The notes under the pieces are model-generated. The model saw nothing but the letters and a program-made list of their open reading frames with translations, did not search any database and was not told the DNA's origin. Shown here piece by piece: positions 40,906 to 49,043 of a stretch of DNA of 64,000 nt. Every line of letters begins with the position of its first letter. The stretch's first letter is position 1. Source of the stretch: JANXVR01 sp034667405 (GTDB lineage Bacteria; Actinomycetota; UBA4738; HRBIN12); the NCBI GenBank assembly GCA_034667405.1, contig JAXDJX010000019.1, positions 124,001-188,000 on the forward strand, given 5' to 3'. A program made the position numbers and the translations under genes.

Positions 40906-41883
40906 TTACCGTGCCGAGTTGGCGCCGAAGGTTTCGTACCTGGGGACGTGCGCGATCCCCGGCACGGGCGGCGGCCGCTTCACCGCTCCCTCGAGGTACC
41001 CGTCCGCGAGCATCTTCACCCACATGTACGGCCCGGCCTCCCACGACACGCTCAGCGGTCCCGGTCGGTAGCCCCGTCCAGCCGCGCTCCGCTGCAGGGA
41101 TTCCACCGCTTCCCAATCCTCGCGGTTGGTGATGTCCCAGAACTCCACGGCGTAGTCGGGCGAGAACCCCGGCTCGTGAACGGCCTCGGGGGGGAACAGC
41201 CATTCGCATTCCACGTAGGTGGAGTCGGGTGTGAGGGGCTGGAGCCGGTGCGTGAGGATGTAGTCGGGGTGCGGACTGATCAGCAGATCCGGGAAGACGC
41301 CGATGTAGCCGACCTCGCGGAGCTGCCGGCCGACCAAGCCTCTCAGCGGGGAGCTGTGCGAGCGACCGTCCAGCGACATGGTCTCGGCATCCGGGCGAAG
41401 ATCCATCGGACCTGCAACGAAGAGCCCCTTCATGTCGTAGCTGTAGCCGCTGTCCGGCGGCGTCACGCGACACAGCTCCGGGTGGATCTCCGAACAGTGG
41501 TAACACTCCTGATAGTTCTCGTGGATGAACTTCCAGTTCGCACGGACCTCGTAGCCGTGACGTGCCGCGACCACCTGGCGCTCCGGCTCATACGGCGCGA
41601 GGATCTCCCAGAGGTTCCCGCATTGTTCGTCGAACGCGATGCCGCCCTCGTCGGTCTGGACGAACGCCCATCCACCGGCCTCCTGCTGGCGGGGAGATCG
41701 CTTCCGCCTGCCCGCGCGTCCCGCGCAGGACCACGACGGTGCGAAGAAGTGCGCGCGTTCCCACGAGAGGACCTCGGTCGATGTATAGGCCGCCGCCGGC
41801 AACCCGCACGAGCTTCCGAACGGGGCGCCGGCACGTTGCAGCGACGTGCGTCCGAGCAGGTCCACTACCGTCGCGGCACCCAT
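40906..41883 (-). CDS. Ring-hydroxylating oxygenase alpha subunit lacking its Rieske domain
   Basis: A 325-residue protein with the catalytic half of a Rieske-type oxygenase alpha subunit. The mononuclear-iron ligands are in place: His129 and His134 in ENYQECYHCSEIHPEL, and Asp256 in TNREDWEAVE. The N-terminal segment SWERAHFFAPSWSCAGRAG (40-58) normally precedes about 110 residues that include CxH...CxxH of the [2Fe-2S] cluster. Here it jumps within about 14 basic residues to GGWAFVQTDEG, which belongs after that domain. The cluster ligands are absent. A leaderless-type TAGGAT box precedes the ATG. It may be a deletion-inactivated gene or a split enzyme using a separate Rieske protein. Confidence 0.8.
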   Translation of the reverse strand: MGAATVVDLLGRTSLQRAGAPFGSSCGLPAAAYTSTEVLSWERAHFFAPSWSCAGRAGRRKRSPRQQEAGGWAFVQTDEGGIAFDEQCGNLWEILAPYEPERQVVAARHGYEVRANWKFIHENYQECYHCSEIHPELCRVTPPDSGYSYDMKGLFVAGPMDLRPDAETMSLDGRSHSSPLRGLVGRQLREVGYIGVFPDLLISPHPDYILTHRLQPLTPDSTYVECEWLFPPEAVHEPGFSPDYAVEFWDITNREDWEAVESLQRSAAGRGYRPGPLSVSWEAGPYMWVKMLADGYLEGAVKRPPPVPGIAHVPRYETFGANSAR

Positions 41884-41889
41884 CCGCGC

Positions 41890-41895
41890 ATCCTA
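41890..41895 (-). promoter_or_regulatory. Leaderless-type -10 box (TAGGAT) for the oxygenase-like gene
   Basis: TAGGAT on the minus strand, 6 bases before the ATG at 41883. Its first three bases are the TAG stop codon of the DmdA-like gene, so the two genes may be transcribed separately. Confidence 0.45.
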
Positions 41896-43050
41896 GCTCT
41901 TGGCCGGGATCTCCTTCTTCGGGTCGAGGAAAGGCAGCGGCGTCACGGTGCCCGTCATCGTCCCTTCCGGCGACTCGATCTCGATATGTGTTCCGATGCC
42001 GGCGTGCTCGATCGGCACCCAGGCATAGCCCATGTTGATGTCCATCCGCGGCGAATGCCCAGCCGAAGTGAGTCGTCCGACCGTCTCGCCGCCGATCCGG
42101 ACCGGCCAGTAATCCTCAAGCCACATGCCGAGCGGCGGACCGTCGATGGTCACGCCGACCAGTTTCCGCCCGACCCCGTCGGCTCGGATCTTCTCGAGCG
42201 CCTCCCGCGAGACGAACTCGTTGTCGTTGTCGAGTTCGACGAGCCGCTCGAGACCGGTGATCTCGAAGGGGTTGTTCGTGATGTCCATGTCGTTGCCGTA
42301 GTTGAAGATGCCCGCTTCCAGCCGGCGTTGATCGCTCGGCGCGGTAGGACGAAGCTCGAACTCCTCCCCGGCGTCGACGATGGCGTCCCAGAGATCGGTG
42401 CCGCGGCTCGAGTCGCGCAGGTACACCTCGTAGCCGAGTTCCGCCGTCCACCCGGTGCGCGAGACCACCACGGGGATCCCCTTGACTTCGGTCTGCTTGT
42501 GCCAGTAGTACCGCTGGTCCGCCACGCCATCACCGAAGAGCTTGCGGACCAACGGCTTGGAGAGCGGTCCCTGGATCTGCAGCGGGCTCACATCGGGTTC
42601 GCCGATCTCGACGTCCATGTTCGCGAACGCTTGGACTCCCTTGGCATAGAGGAGGGTGTCCGAGTCCGCGAGCGAGAGCCAGAAATGGTTCTCGGCCAGC
42701 TTCAACAGGATGGGGTCGTTGACGATACCGCCGTCGGGGGCACAGATCAGTACGTACTTACACTGTTCGGGCTGCGTGGCGGACAGGTCGCGCGGGGTCA
42801 GCAGCTGCGTGAACCGGTTCGCGTCGGGACCGGTGATCTCCACCTGGCGCTCGACGGCGACATCCCAGAGCGTGACCTTCTCGACCAGGTGCCAGTACTC
42901 CTTCACGTCGTCGTCGTAGAGCGTCGGGATCAGCATGTGGTTGTAGAGATCCCAGCTGGTGCAGCCGGCCTCGACCGTGCGCTGGTAGTACGGGGACTTC
43001 TTGTAGTACGTGGCGTGGAAGAACGGGAACGAGTTGTTGAGCACTGTCAT
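41893..43050 (-). CDS. DmdA-like aminomethyltransferase-family protein (GcvT fold)
   Basis: A 385-residue THF-binding protein of the GcvT/DmdA/sarcosine-dehydrogenase family. It resembles the DMSP demethylase DmdA most: YNHMLIPT, WDVAVERQVEITGPDA, NDPILLKLAE, SLADSDTLLYAKG, EPDVSPLQIQGP and YGNDMDITNNPFE all have close counterparts there. DmdA moves a methyl from dimethylsulfoniopropionate to THF. Many DmdA-like relatives act on other methylated compounds, so the substrate is open. ATG at 43050 is chosen for the ideal AAGGAGG 10 bases upstream. It follows the FAD oxidoreductase gene after 7 bases. Confidence 0.85.
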   Translation of the reverse strand: MTVLNNSFPFFHATYYKKSPYYQRTVEAGCTSWDLYNHMLIPTLYDDDVKEYWHLVEKVTLWDVAVERQVEITGPDANRFTQLLTPRDLSATQPEQCKYVLICAPDGGIVNDPILLKLAENHFWLSLADSDTLLYAKGVQAFANMDVEIGEPDVSPLQIQGPLSKPLVRKLFGDGVADQRYYWHKQTEVKGIPVVVSRTGWTAELGYEVYLRDSSRGTDLWDAIVDAGEEFELRPTAPSDQRRLEAGIFNYGNDMDITNNPFEITGLERLVELDNDNEFVSREALEKIRADGVGRKLVGVTIDGPPLGMWLEDYWPVRIGGETVGRLTSAGHSPRMDINMGYAWVPIEHAGIGTHIEIESPEGTMTGTVTPLPFLDPKKEIPAKS

Positions 43051-43057
43051 CGGGGGG

Positions 43058-44665
43058 TTACCTCCTTGCGATCTTGCGATCGCGCTTGATCTCTCTGACC
43101 ATGTTGTAGGCGGGGATCCCGCAGACACCGCCGCCCGCGTGGGTGGCCGATGAACACTGATAGAGCCCCCGGATCGGCGTTCGGTAATCGGCGTATCCGG
43201 GCGCAGGGCGCATGTGGAACAGCTGCTCGGCGGATAGTTCGCCGTGGAAGATGTTCCCGCCGATCAGTCCCCACTCCTGCTCCATCTCGAACGGACCGAT
43301 CACCTGCCGGTGCAGGATGCTGTCCTTGAATCCCGGCGCAAGGTCGTCGTAACCGGCGATCACCCGGTCGGCGTAGGCCTCCAGCTCCTCGGTGTGCGGT
43401 TTCTCGCTCCACTCCGAGGGCACCCACTGTGTGAACAGCGACACGATGTGCGTGCCTTCGGGACTGAGGGTCTTGTCGTAGACGGTAGGCATGACGCCAT
43501 CGCTGAAGGGCGCGGTGGCAGGGCGTCCCGCCCGAGCCTCCTCGAACGCCGTCTCCAGATAGGCGATCGAATGTGCCAGCTCTACCCCACCCGAAAAGTC
43601 CGTCATCTCGGGGTTCGACGTGAAGACGGGCGCTTGTGAGAGCGCGCAGTTCACTTTCACGGTCCCGCTCCGGGTCTTCCAGTTCGTGATGTCCTGAACG
43701 AAATCGGCCGGTAGGTCTGCCGCATCCAGCTGCTGGAGGAACGTGATCTTCGGGTGCACGGCGGTGACGATCAACGGCGCGGCGATCTCTTCGCCGCCTT
43801 CCAGGATCACACCGGTGGCTCTTCCTCCCGACGTCTCGATCTTCGCCACGCGAGCGTTGCACCGGATTTCCGCCCCGAACGCCCGCGCGCTCTTTTCCAG
43901 CGCCGCCGCCACCGCGCCCATCCCACCCTCGGGAACCGCCCAGGCCCCGAGGTGCCCGTCACCCACGTCGCCGATCGAATGGTGCGCCATGACGTAGCCC
44001 GTGCCGGGCTCGTGGGGACCTGCCCAGGTGCCGATGAGGCCGTTGAGCGCCATCACCGTCTTGACCTGATCCGACTCGAAGAACCGATCCAATAGATCGA
44101 CGATGGACATCGTCATGAGGCGGGTGACGTCCGCGACGCCCCGGACCTTCAATCCTCGATACCGCCATGCGATAGCGAGCTGATCCTTCAGATCCCTCAT
44201 GCTGGTCGACCCCATCTTCGGGGGCGTGCTCATGAGGAGCGGACCGAGCACCGCGGCCAGTCCGCCGATCCACGCGTCCCACTGCTCGATGGCGTCGGCG
44301 TCGCGCGTGGAGAACTTCGCGAACTCGTCGTAATTCGCCTTGGGGTCCCCGTCGTATTGCGCGATGTAACGCCCATCCGGGAACGGCAGGAAGTACGGAC
44401 CGACCGGGAACACCTTGTAGCCGTGCCTCGAGAGCTCCAGGTCCCGAAGGATCGTGTCGGGCATGAGGCTCATCACGTAGCTGAGTGTCGTGACCTTGAA
44501 CTCCGGGGCCTCAGGCCACGGGGACATGGTGTCGGCCGCGCCGCCCGTCTTGTGGCGAGCTTCCAGAACCAGGGTTCGTGCACCGGACTTCGCGAGATAG
44601 GCACCCGCAACCAGCCCGTTGTGTCCCCCTCCGACAACGATGGCGTCGTAGTGCTGCCCGGACAC
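43058..44665 (-). CDS. PYROXD2/phytoene-desaturase-like FAD oxidoreductase
   Basis: A 535-residue flavoprotein. The dinucleotide-binding start is IVVGGGHNGLVAGAYLAKSG (9-28), a glutamate-containing LVLEARHKTGG follows, and the C-terminal CSSATHAGGGVCGIPAYN closes the FAD site. The HNGL variant is typical of PYROXD2-like proteins, related to carotenoid desaturases and amine oxidases; no carotenoid genes are nearby. GTG start with GGGAAGG upstream. The promoter at 44708-44737 contains a palindrome, so expression is probably repressor-controlled. It leads the DmdA-like gene. Confidence 0.87.
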   Translation of the reverse strand: MSGQHYDAIVVGGGHNGLVAGAYLAKSGARTLVLEARHKTGGAADTMSPWPEAPEFKVTTLSYVMSLMPDTILRDLELSRHGYKVFPVGPYFLPFPDGRYIAQYDGDPKANYDEFAKFSTRDADAIEQWDAWIGGLAAVLGPLLMSTPPKMGSTSMRDLKDQLAIAWRYRGLKVRGVADVTRLMTMSIVDLLDRFFESDQVKTVMALNGLIGTWAGPHEPGTGYVMAHHSIGDVGDGHLGAWAVPEGGMGAVAAALEKSARAFGAEIRCNARVAKIETSGGRATGVILEGGEEIAAPLIVTAVHPKITFLQQLDAADLPADFVQDITNWKTRSGTVKVNCALSQAPVFTSNPEMTDFSGGVELAHSIAYLETAFEEARAGRPATAPFSDGVMPTVYDKTLSPEGTHIVSLFTQWVPSEWSEKPHTEELEAYADRVIAGYDDLAPGFKDSILHRQVIGPFEMEQEWGLIGGNIFHGELSAEQLFHMRPAPGYADYRTPIRGLYQCSSATHAGGGVCGIPAYNMVREIKRDRKIARR

Positions 44666-44707
44666 GATCGCCTTCCCGTCTGACCCGACATCGGGCCGCC
44701 GTGCAGC

Positions 44708-44737
44708 ATCCTACTCCTGAATGGCTATTCAGTCCAA
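44708..44737 (-). promoter_or_regulatory. Promoter TTGGAC-N18-TAGGAT with a palindromic operator in the spacer
   Basis: On the minus strand, TTGGAC (44732-44737) and TAGGAT (44708-44713) are 18 bases apart. The perfect inverted repeat CTGAAT-N4-ATTCAG (44717-44732) fills the spacer. A protein bound there would block RNA polymerase. The same half-site occurs again at 44804-44820. Confidence 0.6.
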
Positions 44738-44803
44738 CTCGGCTTATCCTGAACGGCCAACAGGAATCGGGGCAGGCCAGCACGGTCAACAGCCGCTGAG
44801 CGG

Positions 44804-44820
44804 CCATTCAGGTTGAATGG
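44804..44820. promoter_or_regulatory. Second palindrome CCATTCA-N3-TGAATGG
   Basis: A perfect 7-base inverted repeat related to the operator at 44717-44732 (shared TGAATGGC half-sites). It lies just beyond the stop of the downstream MFS gene. A degenerate half-site (CTGAACGGCC) lies between, near 44749. Repeated half-sites suggest cooperative regulator binding. No regulator gene is adjacent. Confidence 0.5.
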
Positions 44821-44823
44821 CGA

Positions 44824-46074
44824 TCAGGACGCGAGCGGGTCGGAGGCAAGGCCCACCGGCTCCGGCGAGACCTCCCCGGCATCGTCTGACCCCGGCAATC
44901 CCTTCGCGACGCCCAACAGAGGGAACAGCAGGATGAACGCGCCGACTGCCGCGATGCCGGTGATGCGGTAGAGGACCCTGGGGCCGAATACCTTCAACAT
45001 CGGTCCCGCGGCCATGTAGGCGATCGCGAGGCCGATGGATAGCAGTGCTTCGAACGCCGCGATCGCCCGGCTCCTCACGGCGTCGGGCGTCCGTCGCTGG
45101 ATCACGCCGTTCTCCGCCACGATCGACAACCCGTCACAGGTGCCGAACACGATGAGGGACACCAAGACCAGAAGGAACACCGGACTGAAGCCGACCCCGA
45201 GCGCGGCGACCCCGATCCCGCCCGAGCCCCACACGATCCACCGCAGCTCCCGGCGCGGGTTCAACCATCGACCCGCGGCGTTCCCCATCACGGCTCCCAC
45301 GCCCCAGCAGGTGACGATCGCGCCGAAACCGACAGCACCTACTCCGAAGGACTCGGCCAGCGCGGCGTCGGCCACCATCCCCATCCCAAGACCCAAGACG
45401 AACACGAACCACGCCGCGCACATCCGTCGCAGCACGGGCTCCTTGAACAGGAACCGCACGCCGGCAGTGATACCCCGATGTTCGTCGACCTCGGCCTGTG
45501 TTCGTCGATCGGCGTAGTTCCCACGAACCGAGACGGTCAGCAGCACCGACACCATGAACGAGACCCCGTTGATCGCGAAGACCCAGCTGGGACCACCGGC
45601 CGCCACGATGACACCACCCAGCACCGGTCCGATCGCGACGCCCGAACTCCACCCGATCCCGATGAGGCTGTTCGCCCACGCGATCTCCTCCGGCGTCTCC
45701 GCCAGGTTCGGCGTCGCGGCGCGGCTCGCCGCCCAGAACGGTGTCTCCGCGATCGCGGAACCGAAGGCGAACATGATCAGCATCAGGGGCGAATGGACGG
45801 CGAACGCCATGACGAAGAAGAACAGCGCCGCGATGGTCTCCGACCAGATCATCACCTTCCGGCGATCGAAATGGTCGCCGAGCGCCCCGGCGAACGGCCC
45901 GACCAGGCCACTCACACCGAACGTGAGCATGAACGAGAGCGCCTGCATCAGCGGGCTGTGGGTTCGCTGCCAGACGGTGAATGCGAGCGCCGTGTAGGCG
46001 CTGGCTCCGCCGGTCACGGAGATGCAGCGACCGAGCGCCAGCCGGCGGATGTTCGCTCTGGGTGAGTCGGTCAT
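44824..46074 (-). CDS. MFS transporter, second of a tandem pair
   Basis: A 416-residue transporter with about 12 membrane segments, related to the MFS_3/enterobactin-exporter group. It has GDHFDRRKVMI in the loop after helix 2, the family's motif A. It is clearly paralogous to the upstream gene (GRCISVTGGASAYTALAF aligns with ARGISIAGGAAAFTALMF). The ATG overlaps the upstream stop in ATGA, so the two are made together. Substrate unknown; location beside demethylation-type genes suggests export or import of a methylated compound or product. Confidence 0.88.
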   Translation of the reverse strand: MTDSPRANIRRLALGRCISVTGGASAYTALAFTVWQRTHSPLMQALSFMLTFGVSGLVGPFAGALGDHFDRRKVMIWSETIAALFFFVMAFAVHSPLMLIMFAFGSAIAETPFWAASRAATPNLAETPEEIAWANSLIGIGWSSGVAIGPVLGGVIVAAGGPSWVFAINGVSFMVSVLLTVSVRGNYADRRTQAEVDEHRGITAGVRFLFKEPVLRRMCAAWFVFVLGLGMGMVADAALAESFGVGAVGFGAIVTCWGVGAVMGNAAGRWLNPRRELRWIVWGSGGIGVAALGVGFSPVFLLVLVSLIVFGTCDGLSIVAENGVIQRRTPDAVRSRAIAAFEALLSIGLAIAYMAAGPMLKVFGPRVLYRITGIAAVGAFILLFPLLGVAKGLPGSDDAGEVSPEPVGLASDPLAS

Positions 46075-47294
46075 GCTTGCACCTCCTTGTGCGTCGTGCC
46101 GTGGATCGCGCGGTGTCGGAGCGGCCACAACACCGCCGTCCCGAACAAGGCCCCAACGCCGGCCATGACGTAAACCAGCTTGGGTCCGAACAGTCTGACC
46201 AGCACGCCCGCGAGGCCGTAGCCGATGGCGAGGCTGGCGTTCTGGGCTCCGTCCATGGCCGCGACCACCCGGCTCCTGACCACGTCCGGCGCCCGGCGGA
46301 CCTGGATGCTTCGGAGCGCCACCAGGCTCACCGCGTCGAAGGTTCCGTTGAGGAACACCAGCGCCAACACCAGGTTGAATAGCGGCGCCACACCGACCAA
46401 CCCCATGGTCAGGGCGAACCCGCCGTTCATGATCACCAGCCATCTCGTTTCCACCGCCGGTGTGAGCCGGCGGCCCGCGAACGAGCCGGTGACCGAGCCG
46501 ATGCCCCACGCCGCGATGATCAGACCGTAGCCGCGCCCGATGTCCGCCTTCGCGTTGAAGTAGGTGCCAACCAGCGGAAGATCCGACACCATCACGAACC
46601 CGATGAACAGGACCATGATCGTGAACGCCACGAGGATGCGACGGAGCACGTCGTCCGCTCTGATGAACCGCATCCCGGCCCAGATGCCTTCGTGCGCGGC
46701 GTGATCTTCGTCCGTCACGTGTTCGTGGAACGAACGCCGGACGCTCCAGATCAAGACCGCGGAGAAGAGGAAGGACACCGAGTTCGCGGCGAAGATCCAG
46801 TTCGGGCCGATGTGGCCCACCAACACCCCGCCGATGGCCGGTCCCAGGAAGATGCCGCTATTCACGCCGATCGAGACCAGGCTGTTGGCGTGCTCAATCT
46901 CTTTCGGGTCATCGACCAGGGCCGGGATCGCGGCGCCCGATGCCGACCAGAACGGGGATTCGGCGATCGCCGCCACGAAGCCGCAGGTGATGAGGAGCAC
47001 CGGCGCGTGTACGAACGCGGCTACCGCGAATACCCCGGCTCCGCAGACCTCGGACACGATCATCACCGTGCGGCGGTCGAACCGGTCCCCCAGGCTGCCC
47101 GCGAACCACCCGAGCACGCCGTTCATCCCGAAGGTGAGGATCAGGGTGGCGCTCAGCCAGATGGAACTGTGGTGCGTCTTCTCGTACACGGCGAACATGA
47201 GGGCCGTGAACGCCGCGGCCCCGCCCGCGATGGAGATACCGCGGGCGATGGCAAGCCGATAGACGGCGGAGCGGACGGATTGCTGATGGGTCAC
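46071..47294 (-). CDS. MFS transporter, first of a tandem pair
   Basis: A 407-residue transporter with about 12 membrane segments; motif A reads GDRFDRRTVMIV. A GTG start with GAGGAG 8 bases upstream was chosen. It precedes its paralogue with a 4-base overlap. The 167-base leader contains a short leaderless-type frame and alternative hairpins at 47349-47430, so translation-dependent attenuation of the pair is possible. Confidence 0.88.
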   Translation of the reverse strand: MTHQQSVRSAVYRLAIARGISIAGGAAAFTALMFAVYEKTHHSSIWLSATLILTFGMNGVLGWFAGSLGDRFDRRTVMIVSEVCGAGVFAVAAFVHAPVLLITCGFVAAIAESPFWSASGAAIPALVDDPKEIEHANSLVSIGVNSGIFLGPAIGGVLVGHIGPNWIFAANSVSFLFSAVLIWSVRRSFHEHVTDEDHAAHEGIWAGMRFIRADDVLRRILVAFTIMVLFIGFVMVSDLPLVGTYFNAKADIGRGYGLIIAAWGIGSVTGSFAGRRLTPAVETRWLVIMNGGFALTMGLVGVAPLFNLVLALVFLNGTFDAVSLVALRSIQVRRAPDVVRSRVVAAMDGAQNASLAIGYGLAGVLVRLFGPKLVYVMAGVGALFGTAVLWPLRHRAIHGTTHKEVQA

Positions 47295-47348
47295 GGTGCG
47301 GACTCCTCGAGGTGGCGGTGCGGGCGGTGCGGGCTGACGACCGGCTGG

Positions 47349-47430
47349 GGCGTGACGCTGGCGTACGCGTCAGAACGCCTGAGCGCTCCGGATCGTCATG
47401 AGGGTCCGCTTCATCACGCCAGAAACCCTA
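47349..47430 (-). promoter_or_regulatory. Attenuator-like leader of the MFS pair: -10 box, 15-residue uORF, hairpins
   Basis: On the minus strand, TAGGGT (47425-47430) is followed after 7 bases by a GTG that opens a 15-codon frame (MMKRTLMTIRSAQAF, 47370-47417). Its stop codon lies in one arm of the hairpin TGACGC/GCGTCA (47353-47372), extended by GGCG/CGCC to 47349-47379. An alternative pairing GGCGT/ACGCC excludes this hairpin. The layout resembles leader-peptide attenuation. The peptide has no run of one amino acid, so any signal is unknown. Confidence 0.4.
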
Positions 47431-47461
47431 GCACGAAGACCCCCACCGCCGCCCGTAGCCT

Positions 47462-49042
47462 TCAGCCCGGGAGGGAGATAGATCGGAGCTGGTGCGCTTC
47501 GATCGCCGCGGCGACGCTCTCGAGGATGTCGGGTGCCACCAGCGTGTCCACGGTGAGCACCATCAGCGCGTCGCCGCCCTCGGCCTTTCTCCCCACGTCC
47601 ATCGTGGCGATGTTCACCTGATGGTCCCCCAGGAGCGTGCCGACCTTCCCGATGATGCCCGGCCGGTCCTCGTACTGAAAGAAGATCATGTTTGACGCTG
47701 GCGCGACCTCGATGTCGAAGTCGTTGACCTGCATCAGGCGCTCATGGCTCCGGCCCATGATGGTGCCCGCCAAGCTCACCGGTCCGCCATCGGTGTCGGC
47801 GCGCAGCGTCACCAGGCTCACGTAGTCGGTGCTCACGGTCGAACGCATCTCGCTCACGGTGAGCCCCCGTTCCTTCGCCAGCATCGGCGCATTCACGAAC
47901 GAGACCGGCTCGTGCACACTGCGACCCAAGATCCCCTTGAGGATGGCGAGGGTGAGGACCCGGGTGTCGTGCTCGGCCACCCGGCCCGTGTAGCTGGCCA
48001 CGATCGAGCGCACCCCGCCCTCGGCGAGGCCGGCGATGAGCGCGCCGAGCTTCTCCGAGAGCGGGACGAACGGCCTGACCACCTCCGTGACCTCCGCACC
48101 GGCGGAGACGTTGACGGCGTACGGCACGAACTCACCCTTCAGCGCGAGCCGAACCATCTCGGCCACGGTGATCCCCGCCTTGTCCTGCGCTTCCCTGGTG
48201 GAGGCACCGAGGTGCGGTGTCACCACCACGTTGTCGTAGCCGAACAGCGGCGAGTCCGTCGTCGGTTCGACCGCGAAGACGTCGAGCGCCGCGCCGCCGA
48301 GGTGTCCGGCTTCAAGCGCTTTGGCGAGCGCGTCCTCGTTCACGATCCCCCCGCGCGCGGTGTTGATCAGCCGCGCCCCCGGCTTCATCAGGCTGAGTTC
48401 GTGTTCGTCGATGAGGTTCTCGGTGTCCGGACTGCGGGGCAGATGGATGCTGACGAAGTCGGACTGCACGAGGAGTGCTTCGAGGGTCGGCATGACGTCG
48501 ACACCCATCTCCTTGGCCCGGTCGTTGGACACGAAGGGATCGAACGCGATAACCCGCATGCCGAAGGCGCCCGCGCGCGTGGCGACCAATCCCCCGACAC
48601 GTCCCAGTCCCACCAATCCGATGGTCTTGCCGGCGAGCTCGACGCCCTCCCACCTGGAGCGCTCCCAGGACCCTGCCCTTAGGGCGGTAGAGGCTTGCGG
48701 GATGTTCCTCGCCTGGCTGAGGAGGAGTGCCATCGCCTGCTCGGCCGCACTGATGATGTTGGACTGGGGGGCGTTGACGACCATGACACCGCGGCGCGTC
48801 GCGGCTTCCACATCGACGTTGTCCAGTCCTATCCCCGCACGCGCGACAACCTTGAGAGCGGTCGCCGCCTCAAGCACATCGGCACCCACCTGGGTGGCGC
48901 TGCGGATCACCAGCGCGTCGTAGGGCGCGATCTCAGCCGCAAGATCTGCGTTCGCGAGATCCGGGCGGACATCGACTTGGAAGTCGGTCCGGAGCAGGTC
49001 GAGCCCCTGCTCGGAGAGTGTCTCGGTGACCAGAACCCGCAC
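47462..49042 (-). CDS. serA: D-3-phosphoglycerate dehydrogenase (long, ACT-domain form)
   Basis: Makes 3-phosphohydroxypyruvate, the first step of serine synthesis. At 526 residues it has an NAD-binding domain (GLVGLGRVGGLVA), catalytic HLPRSPDT, RGGIVNEDAL and PHLGASTREAQ, then the intervening allosteric (ASB) domain (about 310-450) and a C-terminal ACT domain. This is the architecture of the M. tuberculosis type, which is inhibited by serine. The GTG start lies 1 base after the stop of the aminotransferase gene, so they are coupled. Confidence 0.95.
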   Translation of the reverse strand: MRVLVTETLSEQGLDLLRTDFQVDVRPDLANADLAAEIAPYDALVIRSATQVGADVLEAATALKVVARAGIGLDNVDVEAATRRGVMVVNAPQSNIISAAEQAMALLLSQARNIPQASTALRAGSWERSRWEGVELAGKTIGLVGLGRVGGLVATRAGAFGMRVIAFDPFVSNDRAKEMGVDVMPTLEALLVQSDFVSIHLPRSPDTENLIDEHELSLMKPGARLINTARGGIVNEDALAKALEAGHLGGAALDVFAVEPTTDSPLFGYDNVVVTPHLGASTREAQDKAGITVAEMVRLALKGEFVPYAVNVSAGAEVTEVVRPFVPLSEKLGALIAGLAEGGVRSIVASYTGRVAEHDTRVLTLAILKGILGRSVHEPVSFVNAPMLAKERGLTVSEMRSTVSTDYVSLVTLRADTDGGPVSLAGTIMGRSHERLMQVNDFDIEVAPASNMIFFQYEDRPGIIGKVGTLLGDHQVNIATMDVGRKAEGGDALMVLTVDTLVAPDILESVAAAIEAHQLRSISLPG

Positions 49043-49043
49043 G

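Noticed and set aside
41893..43128. Longer start for the DmdA-like gene at 43128
   Set aside because: The extension overlaps the oxidoreductase gene's end. The ATG at 43050 has a near-ideal AAGGAGG upstream.
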